The position numbers were made by a program, and so were the translations under genes. Positions 8,492 through 15,740 of a stretch of 64,000 nucleotides of DNA are shown here, in pieces. A model generated the notes under the pieces. It was not told the origin of the DNA and did not search any database. It was given only the letters and a program-made list of their open reading frames with translations. Position 1 is the first letter of the stretch, and each line of letters opens with the position of its first letter. Source of the stretch: G965215045 sp965215045 (GTDB lineage: Bacteria; Pseudomonadota; Gammaproteobacteria; JABABF01); the NCBI GenBank assembly GCA_965215045.1, contig OZ244031.1:248001-312000 (forward strand), written 5' to 3'.

Positions 8492-9568
8492 ATGCATTTC
8501 TCCCCCGAAGATGCGCGGACTTTCCGCCGCACGCTGCTGCGCTGGTTCGCGCGCCACGGACGCCGCACGCTGCCGTGGCAGAAAAACCGCAGTCCCTACC
8601 GCGTCTGGCTGGCCGAAATCATGCTGCAACAGACCCGGGTCACGGCCGTGCTCCCGTACTTCGAAGCCTTCACCCGGAAATTCCCCACCGTTACCGCACT
8701 CGCCGCCGCCACCGAAGACCAAGTGCTGCACGAGTGGAGCGGACTGGGCTATTACGCCCGCGCCCGCAACCTGCATCGCTGCGCCCGCCTGGTCCGTGAG
8801 CGACACGGCGGCCGCTTCCCGCGCCGGTTGGAAGAACTGCAGGCCCTGCCCGGCATCGGCCGCTCCACTGCCGGTGCCATACTCGCCGCCGCCTTCGGCC
8901 GGCGCGGAGTGATCTTAGACGGCAACGCCAAGCGGGTGCTGGCACGCTATGGTGCCGTGGAAGGCTGGCCCGGGTGCTCCCGGACGGCAAACGAATTGTG
9001 GCACCTGGCCGAACACTTCACTGCGCACAAGCACTGCGCCGAATACAACCAGGCGATCATGGACCTGGGGGCTGCGATCTGCACCCCGCGCCCCGATTGC
9101 CCGCGCTGCCCCCTGCGCCGACGCTGTGCGGCGCGACTGCAGGGACGACAGCGGGAACTGCCGGCACCCCGCCCCAGGCGCCCCCTGCCGCGCAAGAAAG
9201 CCTATTTCTGGCTGATTTGTAACCCCGCCGGAGAAGTCCTGCTGCAAAAACGCCCGGGACAGGGTTTATGGGGCGGTCTCTGGAGTCCGCCCCAAACCAC
9301 TGCGGCGACGCACACCCCGCCCGGTTGTGCCGGACTCCTGGACGATGCGCCGGAGAGCAGCCCCGGGCCGGTTCTGCATCACAGCTTTTCTCATTTTCAA
9401 CTGGAGATTCACCCGCTGCACGTGCGCCTGCCCCGCACCCCGCAGACCGTGGAAGAACCCGGGAATTCGCTTTGGTATAATCCGCGCGCTCCCGTCGCCC
9501 TGGGGCTGGCAGCACCGGTGCAACGCCTGTTGCAGGCATTGACGGAAGAGACGCGCAAAGAGGACTGA
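8492..9568 (+). CDS. mutY: A/G-specific adenine glycosylase (MutY)
   Basis: Removes adenine mispaired with 8-oxoguanine (EC 3.2.2.31). Numbered from ATG 8492, the catalytic Glu is E42 in AEIMLQQTRV. The helix-hairpin-helix is LPGIGRSTAGAI (119-130) and the catalytic Asp is D143 in ILDGNAKRV. Iron-sulfur ligands C197, C203, C206 and C212 are present, with first spacing five instead of the usual six. The C-terminal third is the NUDIX-like 8-oxoG recognition domain (LLQKRPGQGLWGGLW). A GTG at 8465 in the same frame is an alternative start; neither has a strong ribosome site. yggX follows by 4 bp, a widespread gammaproteobacterial arrangement. Confidence 0.96.
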   Translation: MHFSPEDARTFRRTLLRWFARHGRRTLPWQKNRSPYRVWLAEIMLQQTRVTAVLPYFEAFTRKFPTVTALAAATEDQVLHEWSGLGYYARARNLHRCARLVRERHGGRFPRRLEELQALPGIGRSTAGAILAAAFGRRGVILDGNAKRVLARYGAVEGWPGCSRTANELWHLAEHFTAHKHCAEYNQAIMDLGAAICTPRPDCPRCPLRRRCAARLQGRQRELPAPRPRRPLPRKKAYFWLICNPAGEVLLQKRPGQGLWGGLWSPPQTTAATHTPPGCAGLLDDAPESSPGPVLHHSFSHFQLEIHPLHVRLPRTPQTVEEPGNSLWYNPRAPVALGLAAPVQRLLQALTEETRKED

Positions 9569-9572
9569 GCCC

Positions 9573-9860
9573 ATGGGACGCACCGTGCATTGCCGCAAGT
9601 ATCAAAGCGAAATGGAAGGGCTGGACAGCCCGCCCTTCCCCGGTCCCCTGGGACAGGATATTTTCGACAATGTCTCGCGCCAGGCCTGGGAAGAATGGCA
9701 GCGGCACCAGACCATGCTGATCAATGAGCGCCGCCTGGACATGCGCGATGCCGAGGCGCGGCGCTTCCTGCAGGAGCAGATGAAACTGTTTTTCAGTGGC
9801 GGAGAGTACGCACAGGCGGAGGGCTATGTACCGCCGGAAAAAGAACAGGACGGCAGCTGA
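9573..9860 (+). CDS. yggX: YggX family Fe(II)-trafficking / oxidative-damage protection protein
   Basis: A 95-aa protein with the YggX signature: the conserved Cys early in TVHCRKYQ, then GLDSPPFPG, an SRQAWEEWQRHQTMLINE helix, and the FLQEQMKLFF region. YggX proteins are small cytoplasmic proteins linked to iron handling and protection of iron-sulfur clusters under oxidative stress. Its position just after mutY matches many gammaproteobacteria, and MutY is itself an iron-sulfur enzyme. The C-terminal tail is slightly longer and more acidic than in E. coli. Confidence 0.95.
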   Translation: MGRTVHCRKYQSEMEGLDSPPFPGPLGQDIFDNVSRQAWEEWQRHQTMLINERRLDMRDAEARRFLQEQMKLFFSGGEYAQAEGYVPPEKEQDGS

Positions 9861-9871
9861 AAGCCCCTCTG

Positions 9872-9877
9872 TATAAT
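9872..9877 (+). promoter_or_regulatory. Probable -10 box of the tRNA-Phe gene
   Basis: A perfect TATAAT ends 15 bases before the mature tRNA 5' end. No good -35 hexamer is visible upstream, where yggX ends. Confidence 0.5.
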
Positions 9878-9892
9878 GCGCCATTCGCTACT

Positions 9893-9968
<76 letters not shown>

Positions 9969-9990
9969 CCCGAAAAATCCCACTGACGCT

Positions 9991-10500
9991 CTATTTACCT
10001 GCCTCCCCCATCTGAATTTTTCTCTGCAGCTCCACCTCCGCCTCCTGCAGTTCCCACTGTAGCTTCTTCTCCCGCACCCTCATCTCCTCCAGCCGTCCCA
10101 AGGCTCCCTGCATAAATAACTGTTCTCGAAATCGCAATGGCGGCTCAATCTCCTTCTCTGCCGCCTCCTGTTTTTTGCGCGCAAAATAGCGCCAGTCCTC
10201 AATCTGTTCCTCCAACTCCTGTAACTCTTTCCGGATACGGTCGCGATTGTCTCGGGCCAGCAGTACTGCCGCTCGCGCTTTCGGCTCCATCTTTTCCAGC
10301 ACCGCCTTCCACTCCATCTCTCTTGCCACACGATCGCTCTCCATACACGTGGATACCGCAGTCACCAAGCCCACCAGTATCAGAAGGCCACCCCCCATCT
10401 CCAGCAGCGTCCGGGCCGGCCCTTTTTCCATTTTTTCCACCTTAACCACAAGCCATACCGCCGGTGCCCAAAACAGCACCAAGACCAACACCCAGTGCAT
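9991..10500 (-). CDS. Membrane protein with two N-terminal helices and a long coiled coil
   Basis: I do not recognise the family. The 169-aa product has a hydrophobic segment at about residues 2-21 and another at about 36-52, then a highly charged helical remainder rich in Glu, Lys and Arg with heptad character (RIRKELQELEEQIEDW and LQWELQEAEVELQRK). It is likely an inner-membrane protein with a cytoplasmic coiled coil. Its ATG shares a base with the stop of the upstream 46-aa ORF (TAATG), so translation is probably coupled. It is last in the operon led by the HTH gene. The stop is 22 bp from the convergent tRNA-Phe. Confidence 0.65.
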   Translation of the reverse strand: MHWVLVLVLFWAPAVWLVVKVEKMEKGPARTLLEMGGGLLILVGLVTAVSTCMESDRVAREMEWKAVLEKMEPKARAAVLLARDNRDRIRKELQELEEQIEDWRYFARKKQEAAEKEIEPPLRFREQLFMQGALGRLEEMRVREKKLQWELQEAEVELQRKIQMGEAGK

Positions 10501-10640
10501 TATTCGTCCTCCAGTACCCGCACAGATTCGAGCCCGCGGTTGTTGATAATTTTGACCGCGATGTGCCGAGTCTTGTCAAAGCGGCAGGGCAACGACTTTG
10601 TGCCGCGAAAAGTCTCTATTTTCTCTAGGGCGATGTCCAT
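10500..10640 (-). CDS. 46-aa ORF, possibly a remnant of a larger protein's C-terminus
   Basis: A short frame starts at ATG 10640 inside the 3' end of the HTH gene (16-bp overlap) and ends in TAATG, overlapping the next start. The second half, FDKTRHIAVKIINNRG, reminds me of the extreme C-terminus of adenine-specific DNA methyltransferases of type III systems; I cannot verify this. It could be a remnant of such a gene or a real small protein; the tight overlaps on both sides favour translation. Confidence 0.45.
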   Translation of the reverse strand: MDIALEKIETFRGTKSLPCRFDKTRHIAVKIINNRGLESVRVLEDE

Positions 10641-10873
10641 CTGCGAGGCTGGACGGTCAGTTCCAGTCCTAGAATGTACAGTGCTTTTAGTACTTTGCCC
10701 AGCTCAGCGGTCTCCTTGCCGCGCTCGAACTCGGATAAAAAGCGGGGGCTCAGCCTTGACAGTCCGGAAATTGTCTTCAGTGTCAGCTGCCGATCTTTGC
10801 GATGTGCGCGCGTCAGTTGCCCCAGTTCTGCGGCCGTGCGGATCACACCGTATGGCACTTGGTCGTCGTTCAT
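10625..10873 (-). CDS. HipB/Xre-type helix-turn-helix regulator
   Basis: 82 aa with an Xre-family HTH: LGQLTRAHRKDRQLTLKTIS, then the recognition region GLSRLSPRFLSEFERGKET, and a LGKVLKALYILGLEL tail typical of HipB-like antitoxins. A GGA site lies 8 bases before ATG 10873. Two copies of a palindrome lie around its promoter, so autoregulation is likely. No hipA kinase follows; the downstream genes are a 46-aa ORF and a membrane coiled-coil protein. It may be an orphan antitoxin-like regulator or control a new toxin type. Confidence 0.85.
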   Translation of the reverse strand: MNDDQVPYGVIRTAAELGQLTRAHRKDRQLTLKTISGLSRLSPRFLSEFERGKETAELGKVLKALYILGLELTVQPRRWTSP

Positions 10874-10889
10874 GTTTCAAGTCCTAAAA

Positions 10890-10951
10890 TTACCGTACGG
10901 TAAAAAATAGCATAGAAATGAGGATAAATCAATAAAATACTACCGTACGGG
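10890..10951 (-). promoter_or_regulatory. Promoter with twin operators of the HTH operon
   Basis: A perfect 14-bp palindrome, TTACCGTACGGTAA, lies at 10890-10903. A second copy with core TACCGTACGG lies at 10941-10950, about 50 bp away or five helical turns. Between them on the minus strand is TTGATT (10932-10927), 17 bp, TATTTT (10909-10904). One operator abuts the -10 and start site and the other lies upstream of the -35, a typical layout for autorepression by the adjacent HTH protein. Confidence 0.7.
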
Positions 10952-10994
10952 ATAAATAAGACACTCCCGGGCGGAAATGCCCCTGCTCTACTAC

Positions 10995-13415
10995 TTATAA
11001 GTCGTCCTCGTCTGTATCTTCGGATTCAAAACCCGTAAAGTCTGCATCGCCAAGATGGGCAATCATCGGTAGCAGGGCTGGTGCTACCGCTTGGCTCCAC
11101 TGTGAAATTTGATCATCTACAGCAGGTCCATCTTCCCTCAATTGATTAGTGCCGCTTGCTTCCGGCTTCTTGTTCTTGTTTCCCCCAGAATTAAGGGCAG
11201 CCATGCCTAACAGTACCATGCCGCAAACAAATCTGCTCTCCAGAGTTTGGGCATCGGTTTTAGTATTATCCTTGATTTCGGTTTTAAGGTACACGTTATC
11301 CACATTGATAAAGAAGTCATAAGCCTCTCCCTCTCCTGAAGCCTTGACTTTCAAGGCACTGAATTGATCAAAGTTGAAGTCCTTATATGTGTCCTCGCAC
11401 CAATTTTCCCGCCTTATTTCTGTGATGTCAGGCATTTTAAATTGAGAGCCTCGAGGCCTTTTGGATCCGGGTTTTCCAGGTAGTTTTTTTTCTTTAACAA
11501 CTGAAACCCAGAATTCATCAGTAAAAGGCTCTATCCGGCTAATATCAGTCACTTTTATGGAAAATTTCAAAATATCCCCATCTTTTGCATCTCTTGGAAT
11601 GCTGATTGTGAGATGGGCAATGCCATTCCACAAGTTTAATTCATTATCCCGTATATGTTCACCGTCGAGACCCAAACTCAACTCGCCGGGATTTTTATCA
11701 CGGTCAAAATAATCATTTTCTGCATCCGTTTCATATTCAACGCGAAATTTTCCATTAATCACACAGGGCTTCGGCTTTTTCCGTGTATGCTTTTTAACAG
11801 GATTAAAGAAAGTAGGAAACTCTTTGCCTTCAAATGATACAAGCACATGAGGTGCGTCGGCGGAAGAAGCAGGATACGTACTGGATATGCGCGTACCGCG
11901 ATCAAAGAATTTGAGAAGTGTCGGTGACTTTTTAATCAGGTCCTGCACAGCATCAGCCAACTGTTTGATGGCCTCAGATTTAGTTGCAGTTGCCTCTTGT
12001 TTCCTCCTGTTTCGCAATTCTTTTAACCCTGGATGAGTGCTGATGATCCTGGTCAGCTTTTGCTCAATTGAATCGCTGATTTCCGACTCAGCCAACCTGT
12101 CCCGGCTGGGCATAAAAAGTCGCTCCTGCCCTCGTCTGGTGATTTTTGAGCAATCAACCATCACCAGGATACTGTCAGACAGGTAGTCCATCTTAACTGC
12201 TTGTCGTCTGAAAAATGTCTCTCCCAAAAAACCATGGGCCTGTCCATTGACGGAAAATACAATTCCCTCTTTGCGGGCATAATTTTCTCTTTTTTTACCC
12301 TTTTTAAAAACATAAATTGAATAATCCAGTTTCTGGCCTTGAACAGTCATCCTACCTGTACTGGGCTTTTGAAATTCCGGTTCGAGGTTATCACCCCCGT
12401 CATCATCCAGGCGCACACTCAAACCGGCAAGAGTGGCCTCGTATGAGTGAGCCTCATACTCTTTACGGCGCTCCATAAGCCGGATGGGCAGAGCAACTCC
12501 CGGCAGGAGCAGAGAAAGCCGGTTATACAAGCCAAAATAAATAGCAGTCTTTAATCCCGTGCCTATTTGGTATTCATACAGCTTAATAAAAGTCCCCGCC
12601 TCAAGAGCTCTGCCCTGCTTGTCCGGATAATCGCCAGGCAGAAGTGGCAACTCGTCGGCTTCAAACGATAAGATTTTTCCTTCTGGTGCCAAGTACGTGT
12701 AGCGGGAGATTTTTTCGTCGCTTCTGGGGGCCTCGCATCTGACAACCGTCACCCCCCAGCAGTCCCTGGTGTCATCTGTTGTGCCAAATATCCGCTCGTC
12801 CATGGTTGCATCAATTGCAGGATTGCGCTTGGAAATCAACAACAGCAGGTGATTTTCGGGACTGCAAAACCGCAATACACCGCTGCCCCCCATACCAAAT
12901 TTTCCCTGGACAAAGGGAATTTTGATCTTGTTACTCTGCGTGAGAGATAAAATCGTTTTCGGTATGCCTTCGGGAGATTGCCCCTCGCCTTTATCTATGA
13001 CTGAAAAGGAGGGATGGGATTTGCTGCCCGTGGCCACCAGCAGGATGTTCTTTGCCAGCCGGGAGCGCTGTCCGCTATCAATGCTGGACAGTCTGCCGTC
13101 GTATATGTCAAAAAACTTTTTTTGCGCCTCGGCAATACTTTTCGGGGCCTTAGTGCTTTCCGGGTCAATTTTGCGTTTCAGGCATTCGCATAGAAACACC
13201 GCATCGACGGAATTGATCAGCTTCTCAACCAGCGCATTATCGGCACTGCTCTGCTGGTTGCCGATCGTGGAATAGTTCATGGAACTATCCCCGTATTCAT
13301 GCCAGGCTTCATCCTGGTCCCAGTATCCCTCCTGCTTCAGAATGTTGATGACTTCCTTTTCTGTTTCGGCTTGCGCAAGTGCAAGTGCGAATCTCTCGAG
13401 CCCGCTCCCGCTCAC
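10995..13415 (-). CDS. Large GHKL (Bergerat-fold) ATPase, candidate defence protein
   Basis: 806 aa starting at GTG 13415, which overlaps the stop of the small upstream gene (GTGA). The N-terminal third has the three Bergerat-fold motifs: an N-box with E64 and N68 in ALVEKLINSVDA, DKGEG (D141-G145) in place of DxGxG, and a glycine lid GKFGMGGSG (171-179). No kinase H-box, receiver or MutL endonuclease motif is seen. The middle (about 340-460) has a conserved-looking NGQAHGFLGETFF...VDCS segment. The C-terminus is acidic. The gene is visibly AT-richer than its neighbours, suggesting transfer. Such standalone GHKL proteins are common in anti-phage loci. That role is inferred; no named system is recognised. 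Confidence 0.8.
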   Translation of the reverse strand: MSGSGLERFALALAQAETEKEVINILKQEGYWDQDEAWHEYGDSSMNYSTIGNQQSSADNALVEKLINSVDAVFLCECLKRKIDPESTKAPKSIAEAQKKFFDIYDGRLSSIDSGQRSRLAKNILLVATGSKSHPSFSVIDKGEGQSPEGIPKTILSLTQSNKIKIPFVQGKFGMGGSGVLRFCSPENHLLLLISKRNPAIDATMDERIFGTTDDTRDCWGVTVVRCEAPRSDEKISRYTYLAPEGKILSFEADELPLLPGDYPDKQGRALEAGTFIKLYEYQIGTGLKTAIYFGLYNRLSLLLPGVALPIRLMERRKEYEAHSYEATLAGLSVRLDDDGGDNLEPEFQKPSTGRMTVQGQKLDYSIYVFKKGKKRENYARKEGIVFSVNGQAHGFLGETFFRRQAVKMDYLSDSILVMVDCSKITRRGQERLFMPSRDRLAESEISDSIEQKLTRIISTHPGLKELRNRRKQEATATKSEAIKQLADAVQDLIKKSPTLLKFFDRGTRISSTYPASSADAPHVLVSFEGKEFPTFFNPVKKHTRKKPKPCVINGKFRVEYETDAENDYFDRDKNPGELSLGLDGEHIRDNELNLWNGIAHLTISIPRDAKDGDILKFSIKVTDISRIEPFTDEFWVSVVKEKKLPGKPGSKRPRGSQFKMPDITEIRRENWCEDTYKDFNFDQFSALKVKASGEGEAYDFFINVDNVYLKTEIKDNTKTDAQTLESRFVCGMVLLGMAALNSGGNKNKKPEASGTNQLREDGPAVDDQISQWSQAVAPALLPMIAHLGDADFTGFESEDTDEDDL

Positions 13416-13645
13416 AGCTCGAATTTTGGCTTGATGCTTTTTTTTTCAGGAAGGCGGAACTTTGCTTTAATTTCTGCTACGCGGCTTTCAATTTCAGAAA
13501 AAATCCTGTTGACGTCCTCCTCGGTATAGTCATAAGTGTTCCTGTTGGCGCAATTGCCCAAAACCCGGAGCCTATCCAGCACAACATTGACGCGCTTCGG
13601 CACCATGCGCTGAAACCGGTCTCTCTTTTGTTCTTTAGTTTCCAT
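13412..13645 (-). CDS. Small helical partner of the GHKL ATPase
   Basis: 77 aa from ATG 13645; a TTG three codons earlier is in frame but less likely. The protein is basic and helical, with RFQRMVPKRVNVVLDRLRVL, then NCANRNTYDYTEEDVNRIF. I have the impression that proteins of this type recur as small genes beside ATPases or methyltransferases in accessory islands, but I know no assigned function. A TTGACA promoter lies directly upstream, and its stop overlaps the ATPase start by 4 bp, so the two are co-translated and probably act together. Confidence 0.75.
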   Translation of the reverse strand: METKEQKRDRFQRMVPKRVNVVLDRLRVLGNCANRNTYDYTEEDVNRIFSEIESRVAEIKAKFRLPEKKSIKPKFEL

Positions 13646-13667
13646 GACACACAAGTATGACGGTATT

Positions 13668-13696
13668 TTTATCTACTAATTCGCGCTAAATGTCAA
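13668..13696 (-). promoter_or_regulatory. Sigma70 promoter of the small-protein/GHKL operon
   Basis: A perfect TTGACA (13696-13691) is followed after 17 bp by GATAAA (13673-13668) on the minus strand, about 20 bases before the start codon at 13645. It drives the ATPase operon separately from the HTH operon downstream. Confidence 0.6.
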
Positions 13697-13722
13697 CATC
13701 CCGTACCCGTGATGAAAACAGC

Positions 13723-14145
13723 TCAGGGCGATGCGTCTTCTTTAGCGGCGAGTGCCAGTTCCTCTTCCAGCAGAGTGGTATTGAGCGCGCAGCGTTTTTG
13801 TCCGGCACTGGTGCGCAGTGCCTGGTATTCGCCCTTGAGCACAGCGTATTGCTCCACTTCCATCTCATCATCAAACTCCATGAGAAAGGCGATGGGCGAA
13901 AAAATAATAATGGCGGCGGTGGCTTTCCAACTGTTGGCCTTGCGGCGGTCGACAAAGCCCTGGTAGAGCGCATTCGCCTGCTCCGCTGTTTTGCGCAGCT
14001 GGACGGCGAGTTGTGCGCATGCCTGGCCGGCGTAGCGCTCCGGCGACACCGCCACGGCTTCGATGTGCGGCGGTGCCCAGGAGCAGGCGGTGGCATGTAT
14101 TGCCAGTGCAAACACCGCAAGACTTCGCCAGGTCTTTCTGTTCAC
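13723..14145 (-). CDS. Small lipoprotein, paralog of the 14251-14655 gene
   Basis: 140 aa starting at GTG 14145 with a lipoprotein signal (hydrophobic stretch ending ATAC, lipidated Cys near residue 21). The mature part has a helical region with C-A-Q-L-A, ANALYQGFVDRRKANSWKA, a short hydrophobic patch (IIIFSPIAFLM) and LKGEYQALRTSAGQKRC. The same pattern recurs in the neighbouring gene, so the two are ancient tandem duplicates. Two cysteines bracketing the domain could form a disulfide in the periplasm. Function unknown. Confidence 0.8.
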   Translation of the reverse strand: MNRKTWRSLAVFALAIHATACSWAPPHIEAVAVSPERYAGQACAQLAVQLRKTAEQANALYQGFVDRRKANSWKATAAIIIFSPIAFLMEFDDEMEVEQYAVLKGEYQALRTSAGQKRCALNTTLLEEELALAAKEDASP

Positions 14146-14250
14146 GGCGGTGAGCCGAGTCTGCGCTGCACCCGGGCAACACTTCCCGGACCGCGGGGCA
14201 CTGTAGATGCCCGCAGCGCCCGGAGACGCTGCCCGGCGTCTGTCGCGGGT

Positions 14251-14655
14251 TTATCGCCTGCTGCGTTTTTCGAGTATTTCGTCAGGCGACAGTGCGGCGA
14301 TGCTGCATTTCTTTTCCACGGCATTGGCCCGCAGTGCTTCGTACTCGCCCTTGAGGTGCGCGTATTCTTCGGTCGCCTCGTCGTCTCCACCCAGCAGCAG
14401 TAAGGGCAAAACCAGGAAGCCCAGGCTGGCCTGCCAGTTATCCTGCCGCCGTTCCTTGGTGAGCTCTTCGTACAGGTCACCGGCTTTCTTGCTGATGTCA
14501 TTGATCTCCTGGGCGATCTGTCGGCAATCATAATCCGCATACTTGAGCGTCGATACCGCGGTGGGTGCGACGTCCTGCGGCCGGATGGCACAGGCAGTCA
14601 GAATTAAAAGCAACGCCAGGGGCGCGCCGTTTCGAAGCATTTTGCAAATATTCAT
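14251..14655 (-). CDS. Small lipoprotein, paralog of the 13723-14145 gene
   Basis: 134 aa with an excellent ribosome site (AAGGAGG, 8 bases before ATG 14655). Lipobox LTAC gives a lipidated Cys near residue 22. Shared with its paralog are a Cys-Arg-Gln start of the helical region, GDLYEELTKERRQDNWQA, a short hydrophobic segment (LGFLVLPLLLLGG) and LKGEYEALRANAVEKKC. It starts 14 bp after the LLM oxidoreductase stop, so it could be read through from the catabolic operon. Function unknown. Confidence 0.8.
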   Translation of the reverse strand: MNICKMLRNGAPLALLLILTACAIRPQDVAPTAVSTLKYADYDCRQIAQEINDISKKAGDLYEELTKERRQDNWQASLGFLVLPLLLLGGDDEATEEYAHLKGEYEALRANAVEKKCSIAALSPDEILEKRSRR

Positions 14656-14669
14656 GGTGCAAACCTCCT

Positions 14670-15692
14670 TCAGAGAACACTTTCGGCAAAAAATCGCAGG
14701 GTTTCAATATCCTTTTGCAGGTCGCCGCTGTGTGCGACGGCCAGGCCCTTGAGCGGGGTTTTCTTCCACTCTTCCAGGCGTTCGACAATGCGTTCCTTGG
14801 GGCCTGACAGGGTCAGCGCATCGGCCAGGCGGTCGGGCACTGCCTTGACCGCTCCCTCCCGGTCACCGGACAGGTACAGCTGCTGGATTTTCTCCGCCTC
14901 TTCGGCGAAGCCGATCCGGGACAGGTGTTCCTTGTGGAAGTTGCGGTTCCTGGCACCCATGCCACCGATGTACAGGGCCATGGTGTGCTTGGTCGGCAAC
15001 AGTGCCTCTTCCAGGTTGTCGCTGATGTTGACGGAGATGCTGGGCATAAAGATGTCGAAGTCCTTCTTGGCCTTGGGCAGGATGTCCTGGTAGACGTCCC
15101 AGGACCAGGGGGACATGAACAGCGGGAACCAGCCGTCAAAACATTCGCAGGCCAGGCTGACATTGCGCGGGCTCTCCGCTCCCAGGTACACCGGGATATC
15201 ACTGCGCAAGGGTTCGGTAATACTTTTCAGGGGTTTGCCCAGGCCCCAGGAACCGGGGCCGCTAAAGGGCAGCTGGTAGTGTTCGCCCTGGAACTCCACC
15301 GGCTTGCGTTCCAGCACCTGGCGGAAAATCTGCAACCATTCGCGGGTGCGCTCCAGCGGGCCGTCAAAGGGCTGGCCGTACCAGCCTTCCACCACTTGCG
15401 GGCCGGAGACGCCGATGCCCAGGATCAGGCGACCGCCGCTCAGGTGGTCCAGGGTCAGGGCGGTCATCGCCGCACAGGTCGGGGTGCGCGCCGAGATCTG
15501 CATGACGGAGGTGCCCAGCTTGATCTTGCTGGTATGCGCGCCGATCCATGCCAGGGGCATGAATGCATCGGAACCGTAGGCCTCCCCGGTCCAGACCGAG
15601 TCGTAACCCAGGCGCTCGGCTTCCTGTGTCAGTTCGAGTGCGTGCAGGGGCGGCTGCTTCTGCCAGTAACCGAGTTGCAAGCCGAGTTTCAT
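14670..15692 (-). CDS. LLM-class flavin-dependent oxidoreductase
   Basis: 340-aa TIM-barrel enzyme of the luciferase-like monooxygenase family. Signatures include MKLGLQLGYW at the first strand, GYDSVWTGEAYGSDAF, LGTSVMQISARTP and the GGRLILGIGVSGPQVVEGWYG block typical of F420- or FMN-dependent members. It resembles the Rv3520c type found in actinobacterial sterol clusters. Whether this organism makes F420 cannot be seen here, so FMN is equally possible. It is the most distal gene of the catabolic cluster. Confidence 0.9.
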   Translation of the reverse strand: MKLGLQLGYWQKQPPLHALELTQEAERLGYDSVWTGEAYGSDAFMPLAWIGAHTSKIKLGTSVMQISARTPTCAAMTALTLDHLSGGRLILGIGVSGPQVVEGWYGQPFDGPLERTREWLQIFRQVLERKPVEFQGEHYQLPFSGPGSWGLGKPLKSITEPLRSDIPVYLGAESPRNVSLACECFDGWFPLFMSPWSWDVYQDILPKAKKDFDIFMPSISVNISDNLEEALLPTKHTMALYIGGMGARNRNFHKEHLSRIGFAEEAEKIQQLYLSGDREGAVKAVPDRLADALTLSGPKERIVERLEEWKKTPLKGLAVAHSGDLQKDIETLRFFAESVL

Positions 15693-15740
15693 GGTGCGAG
15701 TTTTTCCGTTTGTTTCAATGCTTGCGAAGTGAGCTGCGAT

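Noticed and set aside
10500..10873. A HipBA toxin-antitoxin pair
   Set aside because: The HTH protein is HipB-like, but nothing downstream has HipA kinase motifs; the following genes are a 46-aa frame and a membrane coiled-coil protein.
10995..13415. The GHKL protein as a histidine kinase, MutL or Hsp90
   Set aside because: There is no H-box, receiver or sensor domain, no MutL endonuclease or dimerisation motif, and the motifs after the ATPase domain do not fit Hsp90.
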